The translations under genes and the position numbers were made by a program. This document shows, one piece after another, positions 1 through 10,014 of a DNA stretch of 64,000 nucleotides (position 1 is the stretch's first letter; each line of letters begins with the position of its first letter). The notes under the pieces were generated by a model that was given only the letters and a program-made list of their open reading frames with translations, ran no database searches and was not told where the DNA came from. Origin of the DNA: Flavobacteriales bacterium. GTDB taxonomy: Bacteria; Bacteroidota; Bacteroidia; Flavobacteriales_F; PHOS-HE28. Where the stretch lies: positions 1-64,000 of the forward strand of contig JACJZG010000004.1 of NCBI GenBank assembly GCA_020635715.1, read 5' to 3'.

Positions 1-15
1 CTGCGGCGCAGGTTC

Positions 16-1830
16 TCAGTACGGGTTCACCGCGAGCACGCGCATGAACACGTCATCGATAAAGAACTCCGACCGGAGGTCCTTGTTCCAGAGGTAGAAG
101 TGGACCTGCCCTCCCGGTACAAGTGCGGGCAGGGGAATGCGATATTCCAGTTGCTCCCACACGCCGGCCTTCCCGGGCACGGGGTTCATGCGGAAGGGTT
201 GGTAGAAGTAGGCTCTTCCCTGCGCGTCGTGCATTTCGGTGACGCCGATCGCATCGATCGAGGCTTCCGCACGGGCCTCGAACCGTTGGAGGCCGATCTC
301 CAGATAGAGCGCACGCCGCGTGGGGATCGTGTCCGAGCCTGCACGGAAATGGATGCCGAACTCCGTCGTTCCGTCATAGGCACATACCGTGGAAGGGCTG
401 TGGGCCCAATCCACCTGCACGCGTTTTCCGCCATGCCAGAAGCGGCAGTCCGCGTCCATGCCACAGGTCTCCTCCAGCACCAGGCTCATACCGTTCGGGT
501 GGTAGGGTGCTTCCTGGTAGTTGCCACCGAGCTTGTTCCGATGGGCTTCGTCGAAACGCAGGAAGCTGTATAGGTATTTCTCCCGGTCCATGCTCTCGTG
601 GTGCAGGAAGCCATGGTGGAACTGCCAGAGCTGAGCCAGGTTCAAGGCGATCGTGCCCGCCATGAAGATCCGGGCAAGGACCCACCCGGTGCGGCGCCAA
701 TGATGGGCCACCAGCACCATGGGCAGCACCAGTACAGGGTAGTGATCGATGTAGACACGACTGGCGAAGCCGCCACCGTAGTACCAGATCCACCAGCTGC
801 TGATCACATAGGTGATCACGGTCCAATAGATCCATGCGGTGATCGCCTTCGTCCGGTCCTGACACCAGAGCAAGAGTGCGCATAAGGCGGGCAGCAGCAT
901 GAAGGGTGTCCACAGGAAGAGCCCTCGGCGGAAGCCGAAGAGCACCTTGATCACTTCGGGTCTTGCCCAGTGGAAGCCCTCACCCTGGTAGCCGTAGGCA
1001 TAGAGCTGCCCGGTCTGCAGATACCAGAGGGTCGGTTGGATGCTGACCACCGCAAGGCACGCGAGCATGGCCAGGAGCGTGACCCTGTCGCGCAGGAGCT
1101 GGCGGAACAATGTGATGACCCCTTCCGCAGCGACCAGGGGAAGGGCTAGCAGCACCAGGGCGTTCACCGGGCGGATGAGCACCACCAAGCCCAGGAGCGC
1201 ACCGGAGGCTACGATCCATCCACGGCCGGCGCCGAGGCTCACGCGGCGCGTGGCGAGCAGAAAGCCAGCGATGGTGGCGAAGGAATAGATGTGCGACCAG
1301 CCTGGCTGCATGGCCGCGTATTGCAACAAGGGGGTTCCGAGCACCAGGGCCACCAGTGTCCAGGTGATCACCCCATCGCGCACATCGTAGGACCGGAACA
1401 GGGCCCGCAATGCGAGGAGGCCCAACAACAAGTAGATCCACGCACCCACACCGATCGCCTTCTGCTCATAGGCGCTGAGCCCGTCGCGCGGAGCATCCGG
1501 GTCCGCGAGCGCGAAGGCGTGGCCGATCCCGAACCAGGGGGCCATCAACACGCTCGTACCGCAGTAGTACTTGTTCAATGTGCCTGTTGCCGTGTACTTC
1601 ACATAGGCCGGATCGAAGGGCTCCGCACCGAGGTCGTGGCGGATGAAGAGCGCCTGCAGGTAGCCGAAGTAGCCACGCGCATCGCTGCGAATGGTCTCCT
1701 TCCACCCATCGCCGTTGGTGCCGCGCCAAAGACCGAGGACCGAGGTGAGCGCCGTGATCACCACCAGGGCGGTGATGGCGAACAGGGAGGCGGAACGCTG
1801 GCCGGTCATGGCGACGCGAAGTTGCGGCAT
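16..1830 (-). CDS. Polytopic membrane protein, GT-C glycosyltransferase-like
   Basis: A 604-residue protein with about ten to twelve hydrophobic segments in the first 400 residues, then a soluble, probably beta-rich tail of about 200 residues. After the first membrane segment (about residues 17-35) comes an acidic/aromatic stretch, SDARGYFGYLQALF. That arrangement, a first loop with an acidic residue and an alternating hydrophobic core, resembles GT-C enzymes that use polyprenyl-linked sugars (GT39-like), but I see no diagnostic motif that fixes a substrate. It starts 12 bases after the PAP2-like gene, so the two are probably co-transcribed with rpoN. The GT-C assignment is inference; 'multipass membrane protein' is what the sequence firmly shows. 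The carboxy-terminal domain ends in NPY and could be a carbohydrate-binding module. Confidence 0.6.
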   Translation of the reverse strand: MPQLRVAMTGQRSASLFAITALVVITALTSVLGLWRGTNGDGWKETIRSDARGYFGYLQALFIRHDLGAEPFDPAYVKYTATGTLNKYYCGTSVLMAPWFGIGHAFALADPDAPRDGLSAYEQKAIGVGAWIYLLLGLLALRALFRSYDVRDGVITWTLVALVLGTPLLQYAAMQPGWSHIYSFATIAGFLLATRRVSLGAGRGWIVASGALLGLVVLIRPVNALVLLALPLVAAEGVITLFRQLLRDRVTLLAMLACLAVVSIQPTLWYLQTGQLYAYGYQGEGFHWARPEVIKVLFGFRRGLFLWTPFMLLPALCALLLWCQDRTKAITAWIYWTVITYVISSWWIWYYGGGFASRVYIDHYPVLVLPMVLVAHHWRRTGWVLARIFMAGTIALNLAQLWQFHHGFLHHESMDREKYLYSFLRFDEAHRNKLGGNYQEAPYHPNGMSLVLEETCGMDADCRFWHGGKRVQVDWAHSPSTVCAYDGTTEFGIHFRAGSDTIPTRRALYLEIGLQRFEARAEASIDAIGVTEMHDAQGRAYFYQPFRMNPVPGKAGVWEQLEYRIPLPALVPGGQVHFYLWNKDLRSEFFIDDVFMRVLAVNPY

Positions 1831-1842
1831 CGCGGTGGATGC

Positions 1843-2460
1843 TTAGACGAAGGTGGGCAGCACCATCGCGCCGAAGGTGCATCCAAGGCCGAGCAGCCAT
1901 CCTGCGTGGATCTGCGCATGCGTATGATCGCTGGTGAGCAGGCGCGCGGTGCCGAGCGCACCGGCCAGCACGATGGCCAGGACGATGGGGAGGAAGAGGT
2001 CCAGGCCGTGCACGTACCACAGGGCGAAAAGCGCACCCACGAGCCCGCCGATGCCCACCATGTGTGCGCTGATCTTCCACCAGAAGGTCGTGACAGCACT
2101 GATGGTCATGGCGCAGAGGATGCCGATGAAGAGCGCATGGGCGATGGGGTGCAGTGGTGTGCGGAACAGCAGGTAGAGCGCCATGCCCGTGTAGAGCAGG
2201 GTCATCAGGTAGGGCACGATGCGTTCCTCGCGGCGCGGCAGTTGCAGGTCGGTGATGAGGCCCGCGCGGCGCAGCAGCAGCACGCTCATCACGGGGAAGA
2301 CGAAGGTCATCATGGCCACCATCCCCAGCAGCAGCACGCGGCCGCCCGGGGCCAGGAAGTAGCCTGCGTGCGGATCAACGCGGAGCATGACCCAGAGCGT
2401 GAGCAGGGGCATGAGCAGGGGATGGAGGAGGTGTGAGAGCAGGCGGGCCGTGAACAGCAT
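1843..2460 (-). CDS. PAP2-like integral membrane protein
   Basis: A 205-residue protein with about six membrane segments. It carries weak forms of the three PAP2 phosphatase motifs in order: a basic stretch (LPRREERIVPYL, comparable to KX6RP), a central Ser-x-His segment (WKISAHMVG, comparable to PSGH) and a histidine-rich segment (DHTHAQIHAGWLLG, comparable to SRX5HX3D). PAP2 proteins dephosphorylate lipid phosphates such as undecaprenyl pyrophosphate at the membrane. The motifs are degenerate, so activity is uncertain. The gene begins 11 bases downstream of rpoN on the same strand and is followed 12 bases later by a GT-C-like protein, which suggests a role in envelope lipid or glycan metabolism (inference). 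Confidence 0.6.
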   Translation of the reverse strand: MLFTARLLSHLLHPLLMPLLTLWVMLRVDPHAGYFLAPGGRVLLLGMVAMMTFVFPVMSVLLLRRAGLITDLQLPRREERIVPYLMTLLYTGMALYLLFRTPLHPIAHALFIGILCAMTISAVTTFWWKISAHMVGIGGLVGALFALWYVHGLDLFLPIVLAIVLAGALGTARLLTSDHTHAQIHAGWLLGLGCTFGAMVLPTFV

Positions 2461-2471
2461 GATGCCGGGGC

Positions 2472-3935
2472 TCAGAGCTCCTTGCGCAGCCGTGCCACGG
2501 GGATGTTCAGTTGCTCGCGGTACTTGGCCACGGTGCGACGTGCGATGTTGTATCCCTTGCCCTTGAGCAACGCGGTGAGTTCGTCATCGGTCAGGGGCTT
2601 GCGCTTCTCCTCCGCCTCGATCGCGTCCTTCAGGATCTTCTTCACCTCGCGGGTGCTCACCTCCTCACCGGCCTCGTTCGTAAGGCTCTCGCTGAAGAAG
2701 AACTTCAGCAGGAAGGTGCCGTAGTTCGTCTGCACGTACTTGCTGTTGGCCACCCGGCTGATGGTGCTGATGTCCAGGCCCACGCGCTCGGCGATGTCCT
2801 TCAGGATCATCGGCTTCAACTTGGTCTCGTCGCCGGTGAGGAAGAACTCACGTTGGTGTTCCATGATGGCCTCCATCGTCACCAGCAGCGTGTTCTGCCG
2901 CTGCTTGATCGCGTCGATGAACCACTTGGCGCTGTCGAGCTTCTGCTTGATGAACTGGAGGGCCTCGCGCTGGTCCTTGTCCTTCTTGTTGCGCGCGTAC
3001 TCCTTCATCATGTCCCGGTAGGCACGGCTCACGCGGAGCTCCGGCGCATTACGACCGTTCAGGGAGAGTTCGAGCTGCCCATCGATGGCCATCACGGCGA
3101 AGTCGGGGATGATCTCCTGCGAGGGCTTGTCAGTCTCGCGCATGGTGTTGCCCGGCTTCGGGTTCAGGCGCACGATCAGGTCAATGGCCTCCTTCAAGGC
3201 CTCCTCATCGATCTCCAGCTTCTCCAGGATCCGGTCGTAGTGCTTCTTGCTGAAGGCTTCGAAGTGCTTGTCGAGGATCTCCTGGGCGATGCGCTGTTCC
3301 AGGCTGTGGGGCAGGCGTTCCACCTGGATCAGCAGGCATTCTCGGAGGTCACGGGCACCCACGCCGGACGGGTCCAGGGCCTGCACCTCGCGCAGCGCCT
3401 TTTCCAGATCGGTCTTGTCGCACATCACGTTCTGCGTGAAGGCGAGGTCGTTCACGATCGCGTCCAGCTCGCGGCGCAGATAGCCGTCCTCATCGAGGTT
3501 GCCGATGAGGTTCTCGGCCAGCAGCTCGGTGCGCTCGTCAATGTCGCGCAGGGCCAGTTGCGCCTTCAGGTTGTCCTGGAAGGAGGTGCCGCCGCTCAAC
3601 GGGATCTCACGTTCCTCCTCGTCCGGACCACTGTTCTGTACGCTCAGCTTGTAGTCCGGCGTGTCATCGTCCTGGAAATAGTCGCTCAGGTCGAAATCGT
3701 CGCGTTCGTTCTCCTCGTTCTCTCCCACGTCCTCGTTCTCGGCGATCGCCTGGTCCTCGGTGGGCACCTCTTCGTCGTCGTGGTCATCGCCCTCCTCCAG
3801 GGCGGGGTTCTCCTCGATCTCCTGTTTCACCCGCTGTTCCAGCTCGGCGGTGGGCACCTGCAACAGCTTCATCAGCTGGATCTGTTGCGGGCTCAGCTTC
3901 TGCTGGAGCTTCTGAAAGAGGCCTTGTTTGAGCAT
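2472..3935 (-). CDS. rpoN: RNA polymerase sigma-54 factor RpoN
   Basis: A 487-residue protein with all sigma-54 regions. The amino-terminal activator-interacting region is glutamine- and leucine-rich (LFQKLQQKLSPQQIQLMKLLQ). A very acidic linker follows at about residues 50-120, then the core-binding region. A helix-turn-helix (DISTISRVANSKYVQTNYGT) and the RpoN box ARRTVAKYRE, about 20 residues from the end, match the family exactly. RpoN directs RNA polymerase to -24/-12 promoters and needs an AAA+ activator. I chose the ATG whose product begins MLKQGLFQKL; a longer in-frame start at 4025 would add 30 residues unlike the family. It is the first gene of a probable three-gene unit with the PAP2-like and GT-C-like genes. 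Confidence 0.95.
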   Translation of the reverse strand: MLKQGLFQKLQQKLSPQQIQLMKLLQVPTAELEQRVKQEIEENPALEEGDDHDDEEVPTEDQAIAENEDVGENEENERDDFDLSDYFQDDDTPDYKLSVQNSGPDEEEREIPLSGGTSFQDNLKAQLALRDIDERTELLAENLIGNLDEDGYLRRELDAIVNDLAFTQNVMCDKTDLEKALREVQALDPSGVGARDLRECLLIQVERLPHSLEQRIAQEILDKHFEAFSKKHYDRILEKLEIDEEALKEAIDLIVRLNPKPGNTMRETDKPSQEIIPDFAVMAIDGQLELSLNGRNAPELRVSRAYRDMMKEYARNKKDKDQREALQFIKQKLDSAKWFIDAIKQRQNTLLVTMEAIMEHQREFFLTGDETKLKPMILKDIAERVGLDISTISRVANSKYVQTNYGTFLLKFFFSESLTNEAGEEVSTREVKKILKDAIEAEEKRKPLTDDELTALLKGKGYNIARRTVAKYREQLNIPVARLRKEL

Positions 3936-4149
3936 GCGGGACCAAAAATACGGGAGAAGGTGCAGGCCCGTCGGGGGCATGGGAATGGGACGGGCACCTC
4001 CTACGCCGGCTCGATGGGAACGCACATACGATCGATCGACATCGGCCCATGGTCGGCCATCCGCGAACTTCGTTCACCGATCACGCTGATGGTCAGGCGG
4101 GTCCATGCAAGGGCCGCTACCACCGTGCCCGATGATCGACCTTTGATCC

Positions 4150-5127
4150 GTGAGCCTTCGCCCTCTCCTGCCGTTCCTGCTCATGCTATTGATGGCCTGC
4201 GGCGGCTCGAGCACCGGTCCGGGACATCCAGCGGCATCCCTGGACAGTTTGACCTTCCGCCCCGAGTTGGATACTGCGCGGGAAATGCTCCGGCGCGGCG
4301 ACATCGAAGGGGTGGAGCGCATCGCACAACAGGTCCTGCGCGACAGCAAGGGTGCCCCTGCACTGCGGAAACAGCGGATGCAGGCGCGGTCGCTCCAAGG
4401 CCAGGTGTACCAATGGCGAGCTGAACTGGACAGCGCCCTGTTGATGCATGAGGAGGTGCTGCGGATGGCGGAGGCCTCGTTGGACACGTTCTGGATCGGG
4501 GCCGCCTGGATCAACATCGGGGTGGCCCGTGATCTTCAGGGGGATTATGCCGGTGCCATGCAGGCGGGTTATTCAGCCATGCGCTGGAAGGAACTGCTGG
4601 GCGACAGGTTGAGCATGGCCAGGGTGTTGCACAACCTCAGCGCCTTGCAATGGCGCCGGGATAGCACGGAGCAGGCATTGGCGCTCCTGCAACGGAGCCT
4701 TGCCATCAAGCGCGAGCTGGACACCCCGGCGCTCGCCTCGGGGCTCAATGGCCTTGGCGTGCTGCTCATCGACCTGGGGCGGATGGATACGGCCATCGCG
4801 GTGCTGCGTGAAAGCCTGTTGCTGGAGGACAGCCTCAACAGCGGCGCCACGCGGGAGAACATGGGGAGCAACCTCGGGCTGGCCTTCGAACGGGCGGGGA
4901 TGTTGGACAGCGCGGCGCACCACTACCGGCAAGGCCTGTACGATGCACGCCAGCACGGCAACCAGGAGGTGGCCATCCGGTGCCTTTACGGCCTGGGCGA
5001 TGTGCGCCGTGCGCAGGGACGCTATGCGGAAGCGCGGACCTTCCTGGACAGCAGCCTGGTGCTCGCGCAGCGGATCGGGTCCCTGGAGGATGAGAAGGAG
5101 GCGCACCTCTCGCTGGTACAATTGTAA
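4150..5127 (+). CDS. TPR lipoprotein, probable front part of a broken sensor kinase
   Basis: A 325-residue protein starting at GTG with a lipoprotein signal (LLMLLMAC; Cys17 follows a hydrophobic stretch). Residues from about 40 onward are a run of tetratricopeptide repeats of roughly 40 residues with the usual small and aromatic positions (for example AWINIGVARDLQGDYAGAMQAG). The frame stops at TAA just before 5128, yet the following sequence encodes, in shifted frames, the helix, membrane and kinase parts expected after the TPRs in LytS-type sensor kinases of Bacteroidota. I therefore read it as the surviving sensory half of such a kinase. It could still act as a free TPR lipoprotein. rpoN lies divergently 214 bases away. 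Confidence 0.7.
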   Translation: MSLRPLLPFLLMLLMACGGSSTGPGHPAASLDSLTFRPELDTAREMLRRGDIEGVERIAQQVLRDSKGAPALRKQRMQARSLQGQVYQWRAELDSALLMHEEVLRMAEASLDTFWIGAAWINIGVARDLQGDYAGAMQAGYSAMRWKELLGDRLSMARVLHNLSALQWRRDSTEQALALLQRSLAIKRELDTPALASGLNGLGVLLIDLGRMDTAIAVLRESLLLEDSLNSGATRENMGSNLGLAFERAGMLDSAAHHYRQGLYDARQHGNQEVAIRCLYGLGDVRRAQGRYAEARTFLDSSLVLAQRIGSLEDEKEAHLSLVQL

Positions 5128-6002
5128 ATGAGCGGCTTCTGACGATCCGAACGCGTTGAGCATTTCGCGCGTACTGGCGTGCTGAGCGATTCGTTGATGA
5201 ACGCGGGCACCCAGGCGGCCATGGAGGAGCTGTCCCTGCGATACGACACCGAGAAGACCGGGGAGAAACGCTGAGCTGCGCGCGTGGCGCAGGAGTTATG
5301 GATTTGCCGAAAGGCAACCGGATGGCTCGCGATCGGCATCGGGGTAGTGCGGGCCTTCGCGCTCCTGATGTCGCATGCGGATGCGCCGGTAGCAACTGGC
5401 ACGCGCGGCAGCGGGAAGCCGAACTGAGCGCGGCGGCCCTTCGGTTGCAGATGGATCCGCATTTCCTGTTCAACGCGCTCAACACCATTCCTGGCCTTAT
5501 GCCACGATGGGTCATGTCAATGACCACGGGTGTTTCTGGCATTGCGCGAGACGCCGCTGGCGCACCATTCCTTCTGGAGCAGGAGGTGCAGCTGGTGGAG
5601 CATTACCTGCGCATAAGCGAGAACAGCCGGATGTAGCCACGGAGTTGCGCGTGATGCCCCAGCGTGCAGGCCGAGCGGGTCGCCATACCGCCCATGTTGA
5701 TACAAACTGGCGGTGGAGAGAACGCGATCGATATTTCAACGGCCGATCGAAGGCTGCGTCTCGGTACTGGTGGACTGTGCCGGTAGCGTGTTGCATATCG
5801 AGGTGCGATGATGGCACGGGCGGTAATAACGACCTGCAGGGGACGCAGGCCTCAGGGATCGACCTGAAAAGTGGCAGCGCATCAGGTACCACAGGCACCT
5901 CCATCACCGAGGCGGTGCAGGTGCGCGATGGCCGTGCGGAGGATGGCTCCACGCGTGGCACGGTCGTCACCATACGTTTGCGGGTGCAACTGATGAGCGA
6001 GC
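5128..6002 (+). pseudogene. Frameshifted LytS-type (TPR-coupled) histidine kinase remnant
   Basis: Pieces of one kinase can be followed across several frames: a connector helix (AAMEELSLRYDTEKTGEKR near 5220-5270), a hydrophobic stretch near 5320-5370, the hallmark LytS-family phospho-acceptor region LQMDPHFLFNALN (about 5446-5484), and an ATP-binding remnant reading LHIEVR then DDGTG after a shift near 5800. Stops at about 5272 and 5634 and several indels break the frame. In intact relatives the histidine after QMDP is the phosphorylation site. It follows the TPR lipoprotein and precedes a broken LytTR regulator, the order of a two-component operon. At least three frame changes make a single sequencing error unlikely. 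Confidence 0.75.
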
Positions 6003-6720
6003 ATGATGCGGCTGGCGATCGTGGATGATGTGAGGCTTGCGCGGGCGGAACCTGCGGGCGGCGTTTCATATCATCCCCTGGCGGAATAGAGGAGGGTGAT
6101 GTGGAGAGCGCGATCGACCTCATCGGGGAGACACGTCCGGATGTCGTGTTGCTCGACATCTGGCTGGGCGATGGCACCGGCTTCGATGTGCTGGACCGGC
6201 TCGCTCCTGCGACGACACGCGTCATCTTCATCACGGCCTTCGACCACCACGCGGTGCGGGCCTTCAAGAGCGTGGTACAGTACTACCTGCTGAAGCCGGT
6301 GGTGCGCGCAGAGCTGCAGGAGGTGGCGCTCGAGCGGGTCGGTACGCTTCCGTCGGCGTCGCCGATGCGCACCTGAACAGGCGCGCACCATCCTCACGGA
6401 CCGGATCACGCCCACTCGAGGAGCCGCGTGCTCGCGCCCGAGGAGATCGTCCGCTGTGAGAGCGATGGCAATTACACGCGCTTCCACTATGCAAGAGAAG
6501 GTGCTATTCTCCCAGCACCCTGAAGGAGTTCGATGCGATGCTGGAACCGTATGGTTTTACGGTGCACCTCTCGCACCTCGTCAACATGGCCGCCCAGTGC
6601 ATGTACCCATCGCGATGGTGGACCCTGTTGCTGCGCGATGGTCAGGAGGTACCGTGGGCTCGCAACCGCCGACGTCAGAGGAAGCGCTTGGCTGCCGTGG
6701 CCAGGCGGGCGGTTGGAAAC
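6003..6720 (+). pseudogene. Frameshifted LytTR-family response regulator remnant
   Basis: The receiver domain starts at tandem ATG codons with MRLAIVDDVRLARAE, is broken near 6060-6100, and continues in another frame with VVLLDIWLGDGTGFDVL (phospho-acceptor Asp), IFITAFDHHAVRAF and YYLLKPV. DNA-binding LytTR remnants follow in changing frames: CESDGNYTRFHY near 6458-6492, then a shifted KVLFSQ, then VHLSHLVNMA near 6562-6592, then LLLRDGQEVP and ARNRR near 6627-6675. The order and motifs match the LytR/AlgR family regulators that partner LytS-type kinases. The first codons overlap the end of the kinase remnant. No intact protein can be made. Confidence 0.75.
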
Positions 6721-6784
6721 CCGAGTTCTTTGAACGGTGGACGAACCGTTCGTTCGGTTACTCACTTTCCTCAACCCCACGACC

Positions 6785-7750
6785 ATGAGACTATCACCAT
6801 TTCTACCATTCGTTCTTCGCTGGCGCCAGGTGCCATCGCACAGTCATCCTGGCTGAAGAGAACTTCGACTTGCCGCTGGCAGCCCGATCGCGCAGACGAG
6901 GTCTGCCTTGGCACCACTTGGAGTACGGCTTTCCGTAGGGCACAACGGAGGTAGTTAGCAGTGAGCGATGAACTCGGCGTTCTCGGCACCCACAGCGGGA
7001 ATGGTGACAATCTTGGTTGCAGGAGGTCCCACGGACATGGTGGAATGAGCTTGGGTGATCAGACCAACAGCGGAGTATGGTCGATCGTGGGTTCACATCC
7101 TGTCAAGGGCGGTTACTTCAACCTGTTGTACGCCTGCTTCCGCGAACCTGATTGGCCGTGTGAATAAGCTTCATTCCGAGGGCGATATCCGTGTTGTAGA
7201 ACACCGACGCTCGTGGGCACTACACCCACGATACCTGGTTTCGACGTGAACGTGCTCATCGATCTGATGCGGACAACACCGACCTGTCGATCAATGGTTC
7301 TGTCATAGCTGGCCCTTCAGCTACCGATGCACAGACCACCACCGGCGTGTATCGGGAAGCTCGCGGCGATGAACTTCGCGTATGGGGAGGCACCGGTCAG
7401 GCCATCACCATATTGATGATCTGTCGACCGCGAGCGTCTCGCTGGACATCGATCCCGGAAACGGGATGGTGGTATTCTCGACTTTTCCGAACCCGGCCAC
7501 GCAGCGGATCGATGTCCCAAAGTTGCTGCGGACCGCATCCGAAACAAGGCATTGAGCGTGATATTGCCGGTCGCACCGTCCTGCAGGGATCGCTCGCTGG
7601 CCGATTGCACGCATCATCGTGATGTTGGCGCGCCCAGCCGGGTCCTACCCACCGAGTCGGCTGGAGGGCAAGCGTCACACCAGATCGAGCCCACAGGAAA
7701 CGCGACCGTTTTAGGCCGCTTGGCGAATGCGGGGCGATCGTTAATGCGGC
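6785..7750 (+). pseudogene. Remnant of a T9SS-exported protein
   Basis: An ATG at 6785 is followed by a signal-peptide-like MRLSPFLPFVLRW that ends in a stop after about 23 codons. Downstream, readable pieces occur in different frames: SIAGPSATDAQTTTGVYREA (about 7300-7360), VSLDIDPGNGMVVFSTFPNPA (about 7437-7500), DIAGRTVLQGSLAGR (about 7560-7605) and a final piece near 7640. FPNPA followed by a GR-type turn is the signature of the T9SS type A sorting domain. The middle of the protein is not recognisable. The pieces have one orientation and natural order, so this is one decayed gene rather than chance open frames. Confidence 0.5.
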
Positions 7751-7809
7751 AGGGTATTGAACTCCAGTTCGGTCCTGGGTCGAACCGTGACAACAAACCG
7801 AACTGACCC

Positions 7810-8166
7810 ATGGAAGAAGCTGATTATCGCGGGTGCTCGCCGGCATGACCAGCGCGCCGCTCCAGGACAAAGCGGAAGAAGAACTCGGAGGAGCTGCGAA
7901 GGCGCGTACCGAGCAACGGGATCACGTGAACTCATTTGAGCCCGAACAGGCGGCGAAGGTGTGGAGGCCATCAACCCGAAGTACGACAGGTGATGCAAGA
8001 GCGTGAGAAGTGAGCGTGCTGGCGCGCAGGAGATGCTGATGCGCACGATGGAAGGTGCCGACGCACGATCAATATGTGAAGGGACCGTGAAGAAGGAGGA
8101 GATGGCTGAGAAAGCGTATGGAGCACCGCAAGGGACATGGAGCATCACAAGCACATGGAGGAATGA
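7810..8166 (+). pseudogene. Frameshifted Spy/DUF4890-like periplasmic protein remnant
   Basis: Correcting several single-base shifts gives a small secreted helical protein: a basic start (KKLIIAG) and hydrophobic signal after the ATG at 7810, then DKAEEELGGAAKARTEQR, then EPEQAAKVEAINPKY near 7937-7985, QYVK near 8070, and a basic tail reading MEHRK then DMEHHKHMEE before TGA at 8164. The 'PEQAAKVEAIN.KY' helix and His/Lys/Met-rich end are typical of small Spy/CpxP-like or DUF4890 proteins that Bacteroidota export to the periplasm. In the DNA as given the longest uninterrupted piece is under 90 codons. The family name is inference from pattern, not from a search. Confidence 0.55.
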
Positions 8167-8390
8167 AGGAACGCAGGGAAGTAGCAGCATCCATCTGATA
8201 AGTCGCACCGTTATCGGTGGGGCTTCGTTGACGGTTCAGCCCTTCGATACCGGGGGTTAGCGTGATTCTTGTGATGGGCGGTGGCTCATTTGAACGCGTG
8301 CGGTAGTGGCTCGATCGCGGCGGATGGCGGGTGGATGGTCGTAGCATTGCGCCTTCGCATCAAACGGTATCCCAGAAGTACGATTTACTA

Positions 8391-10008
8391 ATGCACGTTT
8401 CACCGCCCTCCTGCTGATCGGCGTTTCTGCACACCGTGCAGGCCCGGGGAGACGCACGATCTTCAGACCCTGCCGCAGATGCAGGGCGTGAACCTCCAGA
8501 ACTGGACCACGTTCACGTTCGCCGGTACACCGAACACCGTGGGTGGGGCCACCATCACGTTCGACTGGCTGGCCTGCTATCAGGGTGGCTTCGGAACGAA
8601 CGGGGTGGAGATGCGCATCCGCGTGGGTGCCTCGAACTACGTTACGGTCCTCGACTACACGGGAGGCACGCTCGATTGCACCTACCAGCCGCGAACGGTC
8701 ACCATCTCCCCGGAACTCATGCAGGACGCGTTGGCCTATGCCGGTGGCAGCGCGTTCGAAGGGCAGGTGCGGGTGGATGATGCCTGCCAGCCAGGGGTGG
8801 GCTGCGCCTTCTACAATGATCCCGTGGTCCGGAACCTCACCCTCACCTACACGGTATCGGCGGCCGACTTCACCTCGCCGGATCCTGCGAAATGCCTGGG
8901 CGAAGTGGTGCAGTTCACCGATGCCAGCATCAATGCCCCCACAAGCCATAGCTGGTCCTTTCCCGGGGGTAGCCCGGAGACCAGTGATCTCCCATCACCG
9001 GTGGTGCAGTACACCACCCCGGGCCAGTACGATGTGAGCCTTACCGTGGTGACCGCCGATGGCGAAAGCACCTGACGAAGACGGGCTTCGTGACCATCCA
9101 TCCGCTGCCTGTCGCGAGTGCTGGAGCGGACCAGTTCCTTTGCGAAGGGGAGAGCGTGCAACTGCAGGCCAGTGGTGGCGTCAGCTACCAATGGACGCCA
9201 GTGACGGGTCTTAGTGATCCAGGATTGATCAACCCCGTGGCCACACCGGCACTGACGACCACGTACACGGTACTGGTCACTTCTGCACAGGACTGTCAAG
9301 CCAGCGACCAGGTCGTTGTTCAAGTGGTGCCGGCACCTGCGCCCGTGGTCAATGCGGGCAGTGGTCTTCTCTGCATGGGCGACAGCCTCGAACTGGTCGC
9401 GACGGGTGCGCAGTTCTATACCTGGTCGCCGAACCTCTTCATCAGCGGCACTTCCGGCGCGGCCGTTGAGGTCTGGCCAACGACGGATCAGACCTGGACG
9501 GTGACCGGTACGGACCAGTACGGTTGCATCGGGGAGAGCACGGTGATGATCACCGTGGTCCCGGCGGCCACGACGCCGACCGCCCTCATCATGTGGCGGA
9601 TATGAAAGGAGCAATGGCCTGCTTCTCCCAATGAAGTGACTTATTTATGGCGTCTGAAGAGGGCATCCAGGACTGGTCACGACCCACCTGATTGCGGTCG
9701 CGACGACCGATGACAATGGTTGTTCCGCCATCAGCGGGACGTACTACTTCGGTTCGGTCGACGTTGGTGCTGAGGAGCACCAAGCACCTCGCGTGTTCCC
9801 GCAACCAGCGCGCGGACTGCTTCACGTGGTGGGGGTGAAGGTCGGTTCATCCTACCGCCTGCTCGATGCGCAGGGGCGCCTGGTGCGCTCGGGCATCATC
9901 CTCGCTTCACGCACCGACCTGGACCTGCGCGGCCTGGCATCAGGGGTCCACGTGTTCGAAGCGATCGACGGGATGGAACTCGTGCGCCTGCCGGTCGTGG
10001 TGGAGTGA
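8391..10008 (+). pseudogene. Frameshifted PKD-domain protein with T9SS sorting domain
   Basis: Three consecutive open segments in different frames make one secreted protein. Residues encoded at 8449-9073 include a beta-sandwich region and a PKD domain (VVQFTDASINAPTSHSWSFPGG, then GQYDVSLTVVTADG). After a shift near 9075, residues at 9090-9604 carry two Ig-like repeats of the type FLCEGESVQLQASGGVSYQW and LCMGDSLELVATGAQFYTW. After further disruption at 9600-9780 the end (9793-10008) is a T9SS sorting domain (VFPQPARGLLHVVG, YRLLDAQGRLVRSG). The signal region near 8391 is also out of frame. Alternatively these are three sequencing errors in an intact gene, but the neighbouring genes are also broken. 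Confidence 0.7.
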
Positions 10009-10014
10009 GGGGGC

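Noticed and set aside
2511..4424. A 637-codon plus-strand open frame over rpoN
   Set aside because: It is antisense to rpoN; the sigma factor motifs are on the minus strand and no domain is visible in the plus-strand product.
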